Source of the DNA: Chromatiaceae bacterium
GTDB lineage: Bacteria > Pseudomonadota > Gammaproteobacteria > Chromatiales > Chromatiaceae
DNA length: 64,000 nucleotides
Direction: 5' to 3'
NCBI GenBank assembly: GCA_016714645.1
Contig: JADKCI010000002.1
Span: forward strand, 496,001-560,000
The notes under the pieces were generated by a model, which saw only the letters and a program-made list of their open reading frames with translations, ran no database searches and was not told the origin of the DNA. This document shows positions 16,277-25,202 of the stretch, piece after piece. Made by a program: the position numbers and the translations under genes. Numbering within the stretch: the stretch's first letter is position 1; the number at the start of each line of letters is the position of its first letter.

Positions 16277-18322
16277 CTACTGCCTGCTTACAGCTTTCAG
16301 GATTTCCAGTAACTGGGGCGCAAGTCGCGCACTCTGATCATTAGTGATATGCTTTCCATCCCGATAATTAAATTTTCCCCCGTCCGCGCTGCGACACATA
16401 CCTCCCGGGCAGACTGAATCAGCCAGATCAACAACCATGGCTCCGGTCTTTTTGCCAACCTCCTCGATGACATTGTAAACCGCAGCCTGTCGGTTTCGTG
16501 CGTAGGATAAAGGCATTTCAACCCTGCAGGATTGATTTAGGATGTTAAATAGTAAGCAACTATCTGGAGACCATTTATAATTTTCCAGAAAATGTGGCAA
16601 GGTGTGAAATACAGAAACCTTGTGACCAAAACCCTCCAGTAATCGAACCGTTTCGATCAGCTCGTTCTCAAGCGTATTCAGACGTCCTTGTTCTCTCGGC
16701 GTTACCACTTCATTATCAGTAGGTAGCCAGGCTGCGTCTGACATCGCCAATATTACGTGACCGTCGGTGGATTGAGACAGCCATTCCGTAAAATGCGCGT
16801 AAAATTTCCGACAGCGTTCAATGCCATGTGAACGAATTGGTTGACAGCCCCTTGCGGTAGCTAAAGCCAGGGGTTGATTTGATTGTTTAGCGGCAAGAAT
16901 CATTCCGCTCTCAAAATGTGCCGCATTGGAATCACCAATAAGATAGACGGGCTCGCCAGGGGCCCCCTGATGCCATTTACAGACCCGGAATTCGTCATCT
17001 TCCTTAGCCATATCGCATCCCCGGTTGCCGTATGCGGAGGGACCTCTTAATTCATGTTTCAACTGCTGCATCATCGGAAGCCAGTAATTATCGGCGATTT
17101 GGCGCAAGATGATAGATGATGCGGTGGTAATCGCCATAAAACCAAGCGCTGGCCATAGCGCGCGCCAAAACGGAAGATGATATCGCCTACGCAGAGGATT
17201 CTCGACAAAAGTATAAGAAAGCAGGGCTGGAATAAGGGAAGTTACCGCGGCTAGTGGTGCTGACCAGGGTGAATTCGGCCATATCATTGAAGCAAATACG
17301 ATCAACGGCCAGTGCCATAAATAGATGGAATAGGATCGATCACCAACCCATTCCAGTCCCCGACTACCCAATAGGGCCGAGACAGGATTGGTGGGTTGCT
17401 CTCCTGCTATGATCAACAGTGACGTGCCAATTACGGTTGGCATAACCACCCAGCTGGAGAAGGTGGTCTGATCTGAGATCAGCCAGAGTCCGATAAGTAA
17501 AATAGCAGAACCCAAGATGGCCAGGATGGTCGCGATCACAAACGGGATGCGGCGCCACCAGGGACTGCAAAGAACCAGAAGAGAACCTACGCCGAATTCC
17601 CAGGCTCGGGTTAGTGGACTATAAAAGCCGCTGAGCCATTGTGCCTTTTCTGGAAAGTTAACGGATCCCCCCGCAATTGCCAACCAGAGTGAGCCTTGAA
17701 TAACCAATATGATTAAAATAAACGGAAGCATTCGCCATGCACTACCACGCCGAGCAAGAAGCCAGCTAATAACGAGCATCAGAGGAAAAAAGAAATAGAA
17801 CTGCTCCTCGACTGATAACGACCAAATATTCAAAAAAGGTTCAGTCTCGGCCGGTGCTGCGAAATAATCTCCTGTAACCTGTGCTATTCGGTAGTTTGCG
17901 GCGAATAGCAGGGCGAAGATGGCGGTTTCAGATGCTGCCTGTTGCTGCCCAAGCGGCGGTAGGATTAGGCCTGACATCGCCAGTGTAACCAGAATTACTA
18001 AAGCCAAGGCTGGTATCAAACGCAGCGACCGCCGTAAATAGAACCTGCCGAGAGAAATACGCCCGGATACTTCCCATTCGCGATTAAGCATTCCCGTAAT
18101 TACATAACCGGATATCACGAAAAATGCATCAACACCCGTAAAACCACCCGGAATCGGCAACCCTGAATGGAATGCGACCACCATCAGCACCGCAACGGCT
18201 CGTAAGCCTTGGATATCAGGGCGGTGCCAACTATTTAGCGAACTTATATCCGTTTTTTGTGACAATGGGTGAATACCGTAAAAGTCCCTTACCAGATCGG
18301 CGCGATATCCGAGTTCAGCCAA
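16277..18322 (-). CDS. Acyltransferase-3 / SGNH-domain membrane O-acyltransferase (OafA-like)
   Basis: 681 residues. The N-terminal acyltransferase-3 domain (about 35-390) carries RPDIQGLRAVAVLMVVAFHS and FTGVDAFFVISGYVIT, with about ten membrane helices and the conserved SLSVEEQFYFFFP motif. A periplasmic SGNH-hydrolase-like domain follows (about 430-680, with GDSNAAHFESG as the Ser block). Such two-domain proteins O-acetylate surface polysaccharide or O-antigen. The start overlaps the preceding membrane-protein gene by eight bases, so it is the last gene of a three-gene minus-strand operon. GC is lower than in the housekeeping genes. Confidence 0.9.
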   Translation of the reverse strand: MAELGYRADLVRDFYGIHPLSQKTDISSLNSWHRPDIQGLRAVAVLMVVAFHSGLPIPGGFTGVDAFFVISGYVITGMLNREWEVSGRISLGRFYLRRSLRLIPALALVILVTLAMSGLILPPLGQQQAASETAIFALLFAANYRIAQVTGDYFAAPAETEPFLNIWSLSVEEQFYFFFPLMLVISWLLARRGSAWRMLPFILIILVIQGSLWLAIAGGSVNFPEKAQWLSGFYSPLTRAWEFGVGSLLVLCSPWWRRIPFVIATILAILGSAILLIGLWLISDQTTFSSWVVMPTVIGTSLLIIAGEQPTNPVSALLGSRGLEWVGDRSYSIYLWHWPLIVFASMIWPNSPWSAPLAAVTSLIPALLSYTFVENPLRRRYHLPFWRALWPALGFMAITTASSIILRQIADNYWLPMMQQLKHELRGPSAYGNRGCDMAKEDDEFRVCKWHQGAPGEPVYLIGDSNAAHFESGMILAAKQSNQPLALATARGCQPIRSHGIERCRKFYAHFTEWLSQSTDGHVILAMSDAAWLPTDNEVVTPREQGRLNTLENELIETVRLLEGFGHKVSVFHTLPHFLENYKWSPDSCLLFNILNQSCRVEMPLSYARNRQAAVYNVIEEVGKKTGAMVVDLADSVCPGGMCRSADGGKFNYRDGKHITNDQSARLAPQLLEILKAVSRQ

Positions 18323-19787
18323 GGTCGGTCGTTACTATGCTGTCGTCTGGCCTCGCGTAGTCCAGCCACACGGTCATGATCCAGAACAACCAGGCAGGTA
18401 CGAAGTGCAGCGCTACGCGGTTGATACTAGTCGCCTTGATAGCCCAGAGCGAAGCCTCGGTCCAAAAGAAGAGGAAATATAAGGCGGTCAGGCTACCCAA
18501 GCACCAGGTCAGACCGGCAACCCGCCAGGCAGCCTGCCGGGTCCCCCGAACCCTCCAGACGGCAAATCCGGCTGCAACCAAGGCACTCATAAGTAGATAT
18601 GGCAGAAGATGCCATTGGCTATAGAGTAAGGTATGCCGTAGTACAGGTTCCCAGGGCGATTCCTTGCCTAATTCCATAGTCCCAACGTAAGGCAGTTGAA
18701 CAAAACCCGGGCCCAACTGTATGTGACCCAGGACAGGCAAATCCAGGCCAAGGCCACCGATGGCCCACAGTGCGCCCAGCAGAATTGCTGCTAGCAGGCT
18801 GATCCCGGCCAGCCAGCATCTTCCCAGTTTCGCGACTAGCAGGGCAGGGAGGAACAAGAGGCCCCATATCATTCCCTCCCGCTTGATCGCCCCGCAGGCC
18901 AGGATGAGCACGAGGGCCATCAGCCCCTGGCGCCGGTCGCCGCTCCTCAGCCACTGCAAGAAGGCTATGAAGGCCAGACCCAAGGTGGTGGCTAACCAAA
19001 GGTCCGCATAACCCGCCAGGGCAATCTGAGTGTTCAGGATGGGTAGCGACAACAGCAGCCAACAAAAAATGATGGCCGTTAGGGGCGAGGTCCCCCAAAG
19101 GCGTGCCTGCCCATAAAAGCCAAGCCCCAGGGCTAGACCGATTCCTAGCCAGGGAAGGTTGGCCAGCGTCTCATTCCAGCCACCAAATGCCAGGGGTAGC
19201 CAGGCGGCAATCAAGGAAACGGTTTTGGGATAGGCCCACGCATCAATGGTGTATAATGCTCCGGTGGTATCAGCCAGCCAATCCTTGGCAGATACGAAAG
19301 GTGCCATGAATTCGAGTTCCGACCAAACCCGGGCCCGGGCTGCCCAGGTCGTCCAGGCGTCCCAAGGGAACAGGGGTTGCCACCAAACCTCCAGGGCCAG
19401 GTTAACGAATCGGATCAGAAGCCAGGCTAGGACCAGGCCGAAGGCCACCCAGCGCCAGAAAGTCATGGACCAGGTTGCCTCGGAATGCGCCACTGTGCTG
19501 GGCGGGGCGCCTGGTTCGGCGCCAGACCTAGTCCGTGCTGGTCGCCAAAGGAAGGCTGCCAGTAACAATGTGGTAAAAACCGACAGGGTAATATAAGGAG
19601 TCAGGGTCCAATCAGCCGCTCCTTGCAGGCGCAGTATCAAGGCAACGCCCATGAACCCGAGGATATAGCCATAACCCCAGGCCAGTGGCCAACGCCCCGG
19701 GCAGGGGTCCAGCCACCACCGGTACAACCAATAAGCCATGGCTAGCCAAGGCAGGATGAGGGCGGAACTAGCCATCAACACATTCAT
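18315..19787 (-). CDS. Multi-pass membrane protein, GT-C glycosyltransferase-like
   Basis: 490 residues with about 11-13 hydrophobic segments. A loop after the first helices contains FPWDAWTTWAARARVW, with Asp and Trp residues reminiscent of the acidic first-loop motif of lipid-linked-sugar GT-C enzymes (PMT/ArnT-like). A second distinctive stretch is ACGAIKREGMIWGLLFLPAL. No closer assignment is possible by eye. It overlaps its upstream neighbour by four bases and the downstream acyltransferase by eight, so the three are translationally coupled. Confidence 0.6.
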   Translation of the reverse strand: MNVLMASSALILPWLAMAYWLYRWWLDPCPGRWPLAWGYGYILGFMGVALILRLQGAADWTLTPYITLSVFTTLLLAAFLWRPARTRSGAEPGAPPSTVAHSEATWSMTFWRWVAFGLVLAWLLIRFVNLALEVWWQPLFPWDAWTTWAARARVWSELEFMAPFVSAKDWLADTTGALYTIDAWAYPKTVSLIAAWLPLAFGGWNETLANLPWLGIGLALGLGFYGQARLWGTSPLTAIIFCWLLLSLPILNTQIALAGYADLWLATTLGLAFIAFLQWLRSGDRRQGLMALVLILACGAIKREGMIWGLLFLPALLVAKLGRCWLAGISLLAAILLGALWAIGGLGLDLPVLGHIQLGPGFVQLPYVGTMELGKESPWEPVLRHTLLYSQWHLLPYLLMSALVAAGFAVWRVRGTRQAAWRVAGLTWCLGSLTALYFLFFWTEASLWAIKATSINRVALHFVPAWLFWIMTVWLDYARPDDSIVTTDLG

Positions 19788-20680
19788 TCTCGCCCGATTT
19801 CCTTGACGCGAAACAGAGCGCCAAATCCTCGTATGCTGGCCACGGGCTCCACGCTCAGTTCACTCCTGGGTGTCTTGAGTAATTGCCGCTCGGCATCAAA
19901 TTGAACATTTGATATACCGTCCAGCACCAGGACGTAGTTACCAACGCGGATCTGATTCCTGCCTGGCAGGCGCGCGAGCCCGTATACTTGGTGTGGGAGC
20001 AAATGGTAACGGATGCGACCATTGAGATAGTCGTTGCTCTCTTTGCCTAGAATGAAAATCCGACTGGGGGTATCTGGGAGCTTCTGGCGAAGTCCAGTCA
20101 TGGCGGCGATGAGTGGACCATCGTTACTGGCCCGTGTCCGTTCAGATGAGGCAGGGGACCCGAATCGGTGGTAAGTGTCCACTAGCCGTGACGCTAGTTG
20201 TAGTTGCCAGCGCAGGTCGAGCACCAGCCAGCCGGCTAGCAACAACAGGGCTAATCCGCCTGCCCGGTGTTGAGCAGGCAAGGAACGGCTGAGTAGGATG
20301 AACACGGCAGCACTGACTAACAACCACAAAGCAACCGTAGCGACGGGGGTCAGTAGCCGACCACGCGTAGCTCCTGCATGGAAATTGATAGAACGTCCGG
20401 ACCAGGGTTCCAGCGCCGACCAGTCCATCGCCAGTGTCGAGATGATAGGTAAGGGGTCTGAAAGGCCGCTTGCGCGCCTATCCGCTGCTCCGTGGATGAA
20501 ACTGGATACTAACCAGAGCCCCAGCCAGATTAAAAGTAATCCGGACGAACCGGCAACGACCAGTCTAAGAAAAAGTGATTTCAGAACAAAATGCCCTCGG
20601 CGGGAAGGTCGGGGAAGGCCCAGCATGGGCGCGCGTTCAGGGGTCAATACCTCAAGCTCGTCCGTGGAAATGCTAACCAT
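19784..20680 (-). CDS. Membrane protein of unknown function, surface-glycan operon
   Basis: 298 residues with an N-terminal cytoplasmic segment and then three or four hydrophobic helices (LFLRLVVAGSSGLLLIWLGLW, LLTPVATVALWLLVSAAVFIL, AGGLALLLLAGWLVLDLRW). The soluble C-terminal half contains PDTPSRIFILGKESNDYLNG and IRYHLLPHQVYGLARLPGRN. I do not recognise the family. Its first position in the three-gene minus-strand operon, ahead of a GT-C-like protein and an O-acyltransferase, suggests an accessory role in cell-surface glycan assembly. Confidence 0.6.
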   Translation of the reverse strand: MVSISTDELEVLTPERAPMLGLPRPSRRGHFVLKSLFLRLVVAGSSGLLLIWLGLWLVSSFIHGAADRRASGLSDPLPIISTLAMDWSALEPWSGRSINFHAGATRGRLLTPVATVALWLLVSAAVFILLSRSLPAQHRAGGLALLLLAGWLVLDLRWQLQLASRLVDTYHRFGSPASSERTRASNDGPLIAAMTGLRQKLPDTPSRIFILGKESNDYLNGRIRYHLLPHQVYGLARLPGRNQIRVGNYVLVLDGISNVQFDAERQLLKTPRSELSVEPVASIRGFGALFRVKEIGRE

Positions 20681-20927
20681 TTATAACATGATACCCCACA
20701 TGGCCCTCCCTAACCAGGGCAGACAACCCACGATCATGGCTGCCCTTTGGGTACAATCGATAAAGTTGACGCTTGCTGGCCTAGTCATTTGGAAAAAAAT
20801 GCGGAAGGTAAAGGCGCCCAGTCCTTGTCCCTTGTCTGTGCCTCCCGACTTGCCTAAGCTATATGCCAGCAAGGATACCTAACTGAGCTATGCCTTGTCC
20901 TTATCACTTCTGCTATCTAACTGAGGA

Positions 20928-21458
20928 ATGAAACTGATGTCTGCAACCCTTGTTCGCCTGGCCCTTTTCGCCGCCCTGGTGATTTCCGCCTCTTCTGCCT
21001 TGTCGGTGACCCCAGCCGCTCCGGCTCCTGCCGCTCCAGTGGCCGCTCCTTCCCAACCGGTTAGCCCCCCTGCCCAGGCCGCTAAGTCAACCGCCGCCCA
21101 AGGATGCAAGGGCTTAACTCAAAATGACTGTGCCTCCAACCAGAGTTGTACCTGGGCGCCCGCTAGTACCAACAAGGCCGGCAAGCAAGTACCGGCCCGC
21201 TGCAAGAATATGGGGTGCAATGGCCTGGATCAGTCTGCCTGCACTGCCAAAGCCGCCTGCTCTTGGACAGAGGCCAGGACTCGCAGGGATGGCAAAGAAA
21301 TTGCCGCCGCTTGCCGTACTAAGAAGTCCAAGGAGCAGCCCGCCGAGGACAAGGCTGCTAAAGTCCCTGCGCCTGCCTCTGCCATGGCTCCAACTCCGTC
21401 TCAAACCCCGATCCCGGGGGCTCAACAATCCCAATCTCAAGGTGTCGTCAAGCCATAA
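20928..21458 (+). CDS. Secreted protein with two Cys-rich tandem repeats
   Basis: 176 residues. A signal peptide (about 1-27, ending ISASSALS) is followed by an Ala/Pro linker. Two copies of a roughly 38-residue unit then carry four cysteines each: GCKGLTQNDC...CTW and GCNGLDQSAC...CSW, each continuing through a Lys/Gly-Lys segment to a fourth Cys. The tail is Pro/Ala/Gln-rich. The even Cys count and GL-x-Q / C-x-W spacing suggest a small disulfide-stabilised extracellular module. Family unknown. Starts at ATG 20928 or 20937. Divergent from the membrane-protein operon, with 247 bases of shared upstream region that show no clear promoter. Confidence 0.7.
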   Translation: MKLMSATLVRLALFAALVISASSALSVTPAAPAPAAPVAAPSQPVSPPAQAAKSTAAQGCKGLTQNDCASNQSCTWAPASTNKAGKQVPARCKNMGCNGLDQSACTAKAACSWTEARTRRDGKEIAAACRTKKSKEQPAEDKAAKVPAPASAMAPTPSQTPIPGAQQSQSQGVVKP

Positions 21459-21717
21459 CCCGCACTTGATGGTGGCAGCCCTCGGGCTGTCAGCATCATT
21501 TCTAACTCTGCAAAGCCGTAACCAAATATGCTTTGATCACCCGTGGACATCCTAGGGCCTGAGAACGCGTGATCCAGCGAAGAACGCCTCCAAATCACCA
21601 CAGCAATCAGAGATCAGCGGCAATTTGTGGTGCTGCGACTAGGTCGTGATCACCGGGCCGACACCCGGAGTTTTGCCATGTCATGCCTGTAGCGAAGACG
21701 GATTTTATAAACGACCA

Positions 21718-21767
<50 letters not shown>

Positions 21768-22116
21768 AACACTATCCTCGCTGGGCAGGAACGCTTGGCA
21801 AGGGGATCGGCCTGTAACCAGAGCGACAGGCGGTCGGGTCCAGGATAGGGCTTGAGTGTGTTCACTGCGGTTAGGCCATGCTATGGGGCTGAATTATGTC
21901 CAAGGCTAGATTGTCGTTATACTACCTTGGTCAACGAAGCTTGTTGGGCCTTGGCCTGGAAAATTGTCCGGTTAATGCCTACGCCGGGCATTGTATCTCT
22001 CCCCTCCTTGGCAACGCGTTGGTAAATGGGCATTCTACTCATGTTCCTTGGCGTATCGAGGCGTCAGGGCCGGATATCAGGGGGCTCCTGTTGGATATTA
22101 AAATTTTAATCCACCG

Positions 22117-23091
22117 ATGGGCAACGTAGAAATGGCTATGCATTTCGAATCGGTTTACCATATCACGACCCATAAATGTGGCAGTCAATGGGTCCGTGAT
22201 ATCCTGACTTCACCTGAAATACATTCTGTGACGGGTTTGATCCATGCCTCGACGACACCGCGCCTTGATCAAGGATTGATGCCTGACCAGGAGAATGGAT
22301 ACCTCTACTCTCCCGTTTATGATCTAAATGCACTAGAGTGGCGTGGCATAGGAAAAAACGTGGGTAAGGGAATCGTTGTTCTTCGTGATCCGCGAGACGT
22401 TATTGTTTCCTTACTCTACTCCCATCTTTATAGCCATGCCTCTAGTCCGCGTGTTGATTTTAACAGAAGGCAACTCTTTGATCTGCCTAATCTGGCGTCC
22501 AGACTAAAGCTGCTTTTCCGGGATAATTTTTATAAAATACGCTTTTTTTTATCTTGGTCTAATTATGCGTCAAATGATGTATATGTCGTGCGCTACGAGG
22601 ACCTCATTCAAAACCAACAGGAAGTATTTAGCAATATTTTTGAATGGCTAGGTTGGGGTCTACCTCTGGAGACGGTAGTAGCGGTTGTTGAGCGACATAG
22701 TTTTAAGCGTAGAAGTGGTCGCTCTCCGGGCGAGACGGACCTTGTTAGCCATTTTCGGCGGGGGCTTGCTGGGGATTGGAAAAATCATTTCACTCGGGAT
22801 TTGGGGGAATTATGGGAAGGGCTGTACCCAGGCTTTTTGGTAAAGGTGGGCTACGAAACACGAAGTGATTGGTGGTGTCATTTACCCGAGGAGATTGGCT
22901 CTACCCCCGAAAATTGTCCTAGCCGCGAACAGGAGGAACTCGAGGCACAACGACGCCGAATCCACATTCTTGAGGCACAGACTAATGAAAAAGAGGCAGT
23001 CATTCAAGAATTAGCCCATATCTGCGCGGAACGTCTTGCCTTGATCGAGCAACTGGATATTGCCCTGAAGGAACGTAAGGATGTTCAATAA
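22117..23091 (+). CDS. Sulfotransferase with C-terminal coiled coil
   Basis: 324 residues. The PAPS 5'-phosphosulfate loop is THKCGSQWV (about 18-26), the 3'-phosphate motif is VLRDPRDVIVSLLYSH, and the C-terminal GDWKNHF motif typical of cytosolic-type sulfotransferases is present, so transfer of sulfate from PAPS to a sugar or other acceptor is expected. The last 55 residues (from about 265) form a charged coiled coil containing KEAVIQELAHICAERLALIE. That heptad phrase also occurs in glycan-locus proteins and is echoed in the next gene. Starts at ATG 22117; ATGs at 22132 and 22138 are alternatives. Confidence 0.85.
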   Translation: MGNVEMAMHFESVYHITTHKCGSQWVRDILTSPEIHSVTGLIHASTTPRLDQGLMPDQENGYLYSPVYDLNALEWRGIGKNVGKGIVVLRDPRDVIVSLLYSHLYSHASSPRVDFNRRQLFDLPNLASRLKLLFRDNFYKIRFFLSWSNYASNDVYVVRYEDLIQNQQEVFSNIFEWLGWGLPLETVVAVVERHSFKRRSGRSPGETDLVSHFRRGLAGDWKNHFTRDLGELWEGLYPGFLVKVGYETRSDWWCHLPEEIGSTPENCPSREQEELEAQRRRIHILEAQTNEKEAVIQELAHICAERLALIEQLDIALKERKDVQ

Positions 23092-23142
23092 GAGATTAGA
23101 TACGAATCACAATACTTCCATACCTTGGGGAAGTGAAACAAT

Positions 23143-25026
23143 ATGGGTGCTGTAAGTTTTTCAATTGATGTTAATTTGGTTAAGGCATTGGCATCTGTCC
23201 TACCTCTTGATATTTTCGTTGAAACAGGTACCTACGAGGGTGATACGGTAGATTTGGTTCGGGGTCTATTTCGAGAAGTATTTTCAGTTGAACTCTCGGA
23301 AAAATATGTCGAAAGTGCGCGTCACAGATTCAAGATTTTTCCCAATATTAATATCTTACAAGGCAATTCGCCATCCGTGCTGCACGAGCTGATTCCTAAG
23401 CTAAGGCAGCAGTCAGTACTCTTTTTCTTGGATGCGCATTGGTGCGTGGCCGAACATACGGCAGGCCAGACATCCCAATGCCCTCTGATAGAGGAGCTTA
23501 ACGAAATTGGGTATCTTAATCAGGATAGTGTGATTATCATCGATGACGCGCGATTATTTCAATGTACCCCGCCTTTCCCACATGATGTAACACAATGGCC
23601 AGTATTTGCGGATGTATTGGGTGCGTTAAGGTCATTGTCCCAAACTCACACGCTGACCATAGTTAATGATTACTTCGTATATTTCCCAGTTGCCATCAGC
23701 CCGGTTGTTGAGGGATACGCAAGGGAATTTGGTATTGATTGGCTGCATGTCATCCAAGAAAGAGAACGACTGGCTAGTGAACGTGAAGAAGTGAGCCAGA
23801 TTCGGCAGGACTTCGGCAGAGTATATAAGTTGATTGTTGGACCGGTTGAATATGCGAAGGGATATGATGATCGTTCTTGGACAGCCATTATCCAAGAAAT
23901 TGAAAAAGCTTTATTGGTTAAAGAGCAAGAATTGATACAAAATCGCTTTCGGGCGGCTCATATCCAAGAAATTGAAAAAACTGTATTGGCTAAAGAGCAG
24001 GAATTGATACAAAAGGATAAAGTAATTCAAGAGTTGAGTTTCGCGGTGAGTGCTTATCGGATATGCCATCCATATTTAAAGCCTTTTTCATACACCTTCA
24101 GGTTTGCTCACGGTCTGACACAGTTATTCATCCCGCGGATCGGCAGGCTCGCCCACCACCCCCCCATTCCGCTTTGCCCGCCTGCCCCGTATGTCAGTAA
24201 GTATCCCCTTGAGACTTTACCGCGCATCTCGTTGGTAACACCATCATTTATGCAGGGGCAATTTATCGAGAGGACTATTAAGAGCGTATTGAGTCAAGAC
24301 TATCCCAACCTCGAATATTTCGTGGAGGATGGAGGCTCTGATGATGGGTCAAGTGAAATTATTATCCGCTATGCTGATCGATTGGCAGGATATAGGTGTG
24401 GCGCCGATAAAGGACAAGCGAATGCCATTAATATGGGCTTCGCGAAATCGAAAGGCGAGATCATGTGCTGGTTGAATTCTGATGATATGCTTCTACCTGG
24501 TGCACTGGCATATGTGGGGGAATATTTTGTCCAACACCCTGAAGTGGACGTTGTCTATGGTAATCGGATTTTGATTGATGTGGATGATCGTGAGATTGGC
24601 CGTTGGGTGTTACCACCCCATAATAATCAAGTCCTGAGCTATGCCGATTTCGTTCCTCAGGAGACGCTTTTTTGGCGTCGCTCGGTATGGAATAAAGTAG
24701 GGGCATGCCTCGATGAATCTTTCCGATTCGCGCTGGATTGGGATCTTTTGCTGCGCTTCAGGGAATCGGGATCTCGCATGGTACGTCTCAGGCGATTTTT
24801 AGGTGCTTTTAGAATCCATGACTCCCAAAAAACATCTGCAGAGATAGAAGAAACCGGCTTTCAGGAAATGCAAATCTTGCGATGTCGTGCGCTTGGGATT
24901 GATGAGATTGGCCAAGGGGTAGTACATCGAGCAGTAGCCCCTTATCTACTAAGACATGTATTTCATGACCTCGCGTTTCGTGTCGAGCACCGGCTTGGAT
25001 TGCTACGGACTAATGGATTACGTTAA
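23143..25026 (+). CDS. Fusion protein: SAM-methyltransferase-like domain, coiled coil, family 2 glycosyltransferase
   Basis: 627 residues in three parts. The N-terminal domain (about 1-190) looks like a Rossmann methyltransferase: FVETGTYEGDTVDLVRGLF is the glycine motif, followed by FSVELSEKYVESARHRF and FFLDAHWC. A coiled coil (about 200-300) contains two near-identical blocks, IQEIEKALLVKEQELIQ and IQEIEKTVLAKEQELIQ. The C-terminal GT2 domain (about 360-600) has LVTPSFMQGQFIERTIKSVL, VEDGGSDDGS and CWLNSDDMLLPGAL. The combination suggests a bifunctional enzyme building and methylating a glycan. Starts 51 bases after the sulfotransferase. Confidence 0.85.
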   Translation: MGAVSFSIDVNLVKALASVLPLDIFVETGTYEGDTVDLVRGLFREVFSVELSEKYVESARHRFKIFPNINILQGNSPSVLHELIPKLRQQSVLFFLDAHWCVAEHTAGQTSQCPLIEELNEIGYLNQDSVIIIDDARLFQCTPPFPHDVTQWPVFADVLGALRSLSQTHTLTIVNDYFVYFPVAISPVVEGYAREFGIDWLHVIQERERLASEREEVSQIRQDFGRVYKLIVGPVEYAKGYDDRSWTAIIQEIEKALLVKEQELIQNRFRAAHIQEIEKTVLAKEQELIQKDKVIQELSFAVSAYRICHPYLKPFSYTFRFAHGLTQLFIPRIGRLAHHPPIPLCPPAPYVSKYPLETLPRISLVTPSFMQGQFIERTIKSVLSQDYPNLEYFVEDGGSDDGSSEIIIRYADRLAGYRCGADKGQANAINMGFAKSKGEIMCWLNSDDMLLPGALAYVGEYFVQHPEVDVVYGNRILIDVDDREIGRWVLPPHNNQVLSYADFVPQETLFWRRSVWNKVGACLDESFRFALDWDLLLRFRESGSRMVRLRRFLGAFRIHDSQKTSAEIEETGFQEMQILRCRALGIDEIGQGVVHRAVAPYLLRHVFHDLAFRVEHRLGLLRTNGLR

Positions 25027-25202
25027 AATAGACAGGAGGAATTGTGCAAACCTGTGGTTATGCAACTGTCCTAACCAACGCGGACATATACTTCCGCTGA
25101 GATTCCATCAGGGCGGTTGTTTCTCAATCGTTGTTCAATTTGTGGTATTCCGCGAGAGAATTCATGATTATTCATTCGTTAATTTTGATTGGTGATTTTT
25201 AA

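Noticed and set aside
20681..20927. Divergent promoter pair between the membrane-protein operon and the Cys-repeat gene
   Set aside because: TTGACG occurs at 20765, but no acceptable -10 is at the right distance, so no promoter is called.
21896..22129. 77-residue plus-strand frame just ahead of the sulfotransferase
   Set aside because: It overlaps the sulfotransferase start in another frame and has no recognisable motif or ribosome-binding site.
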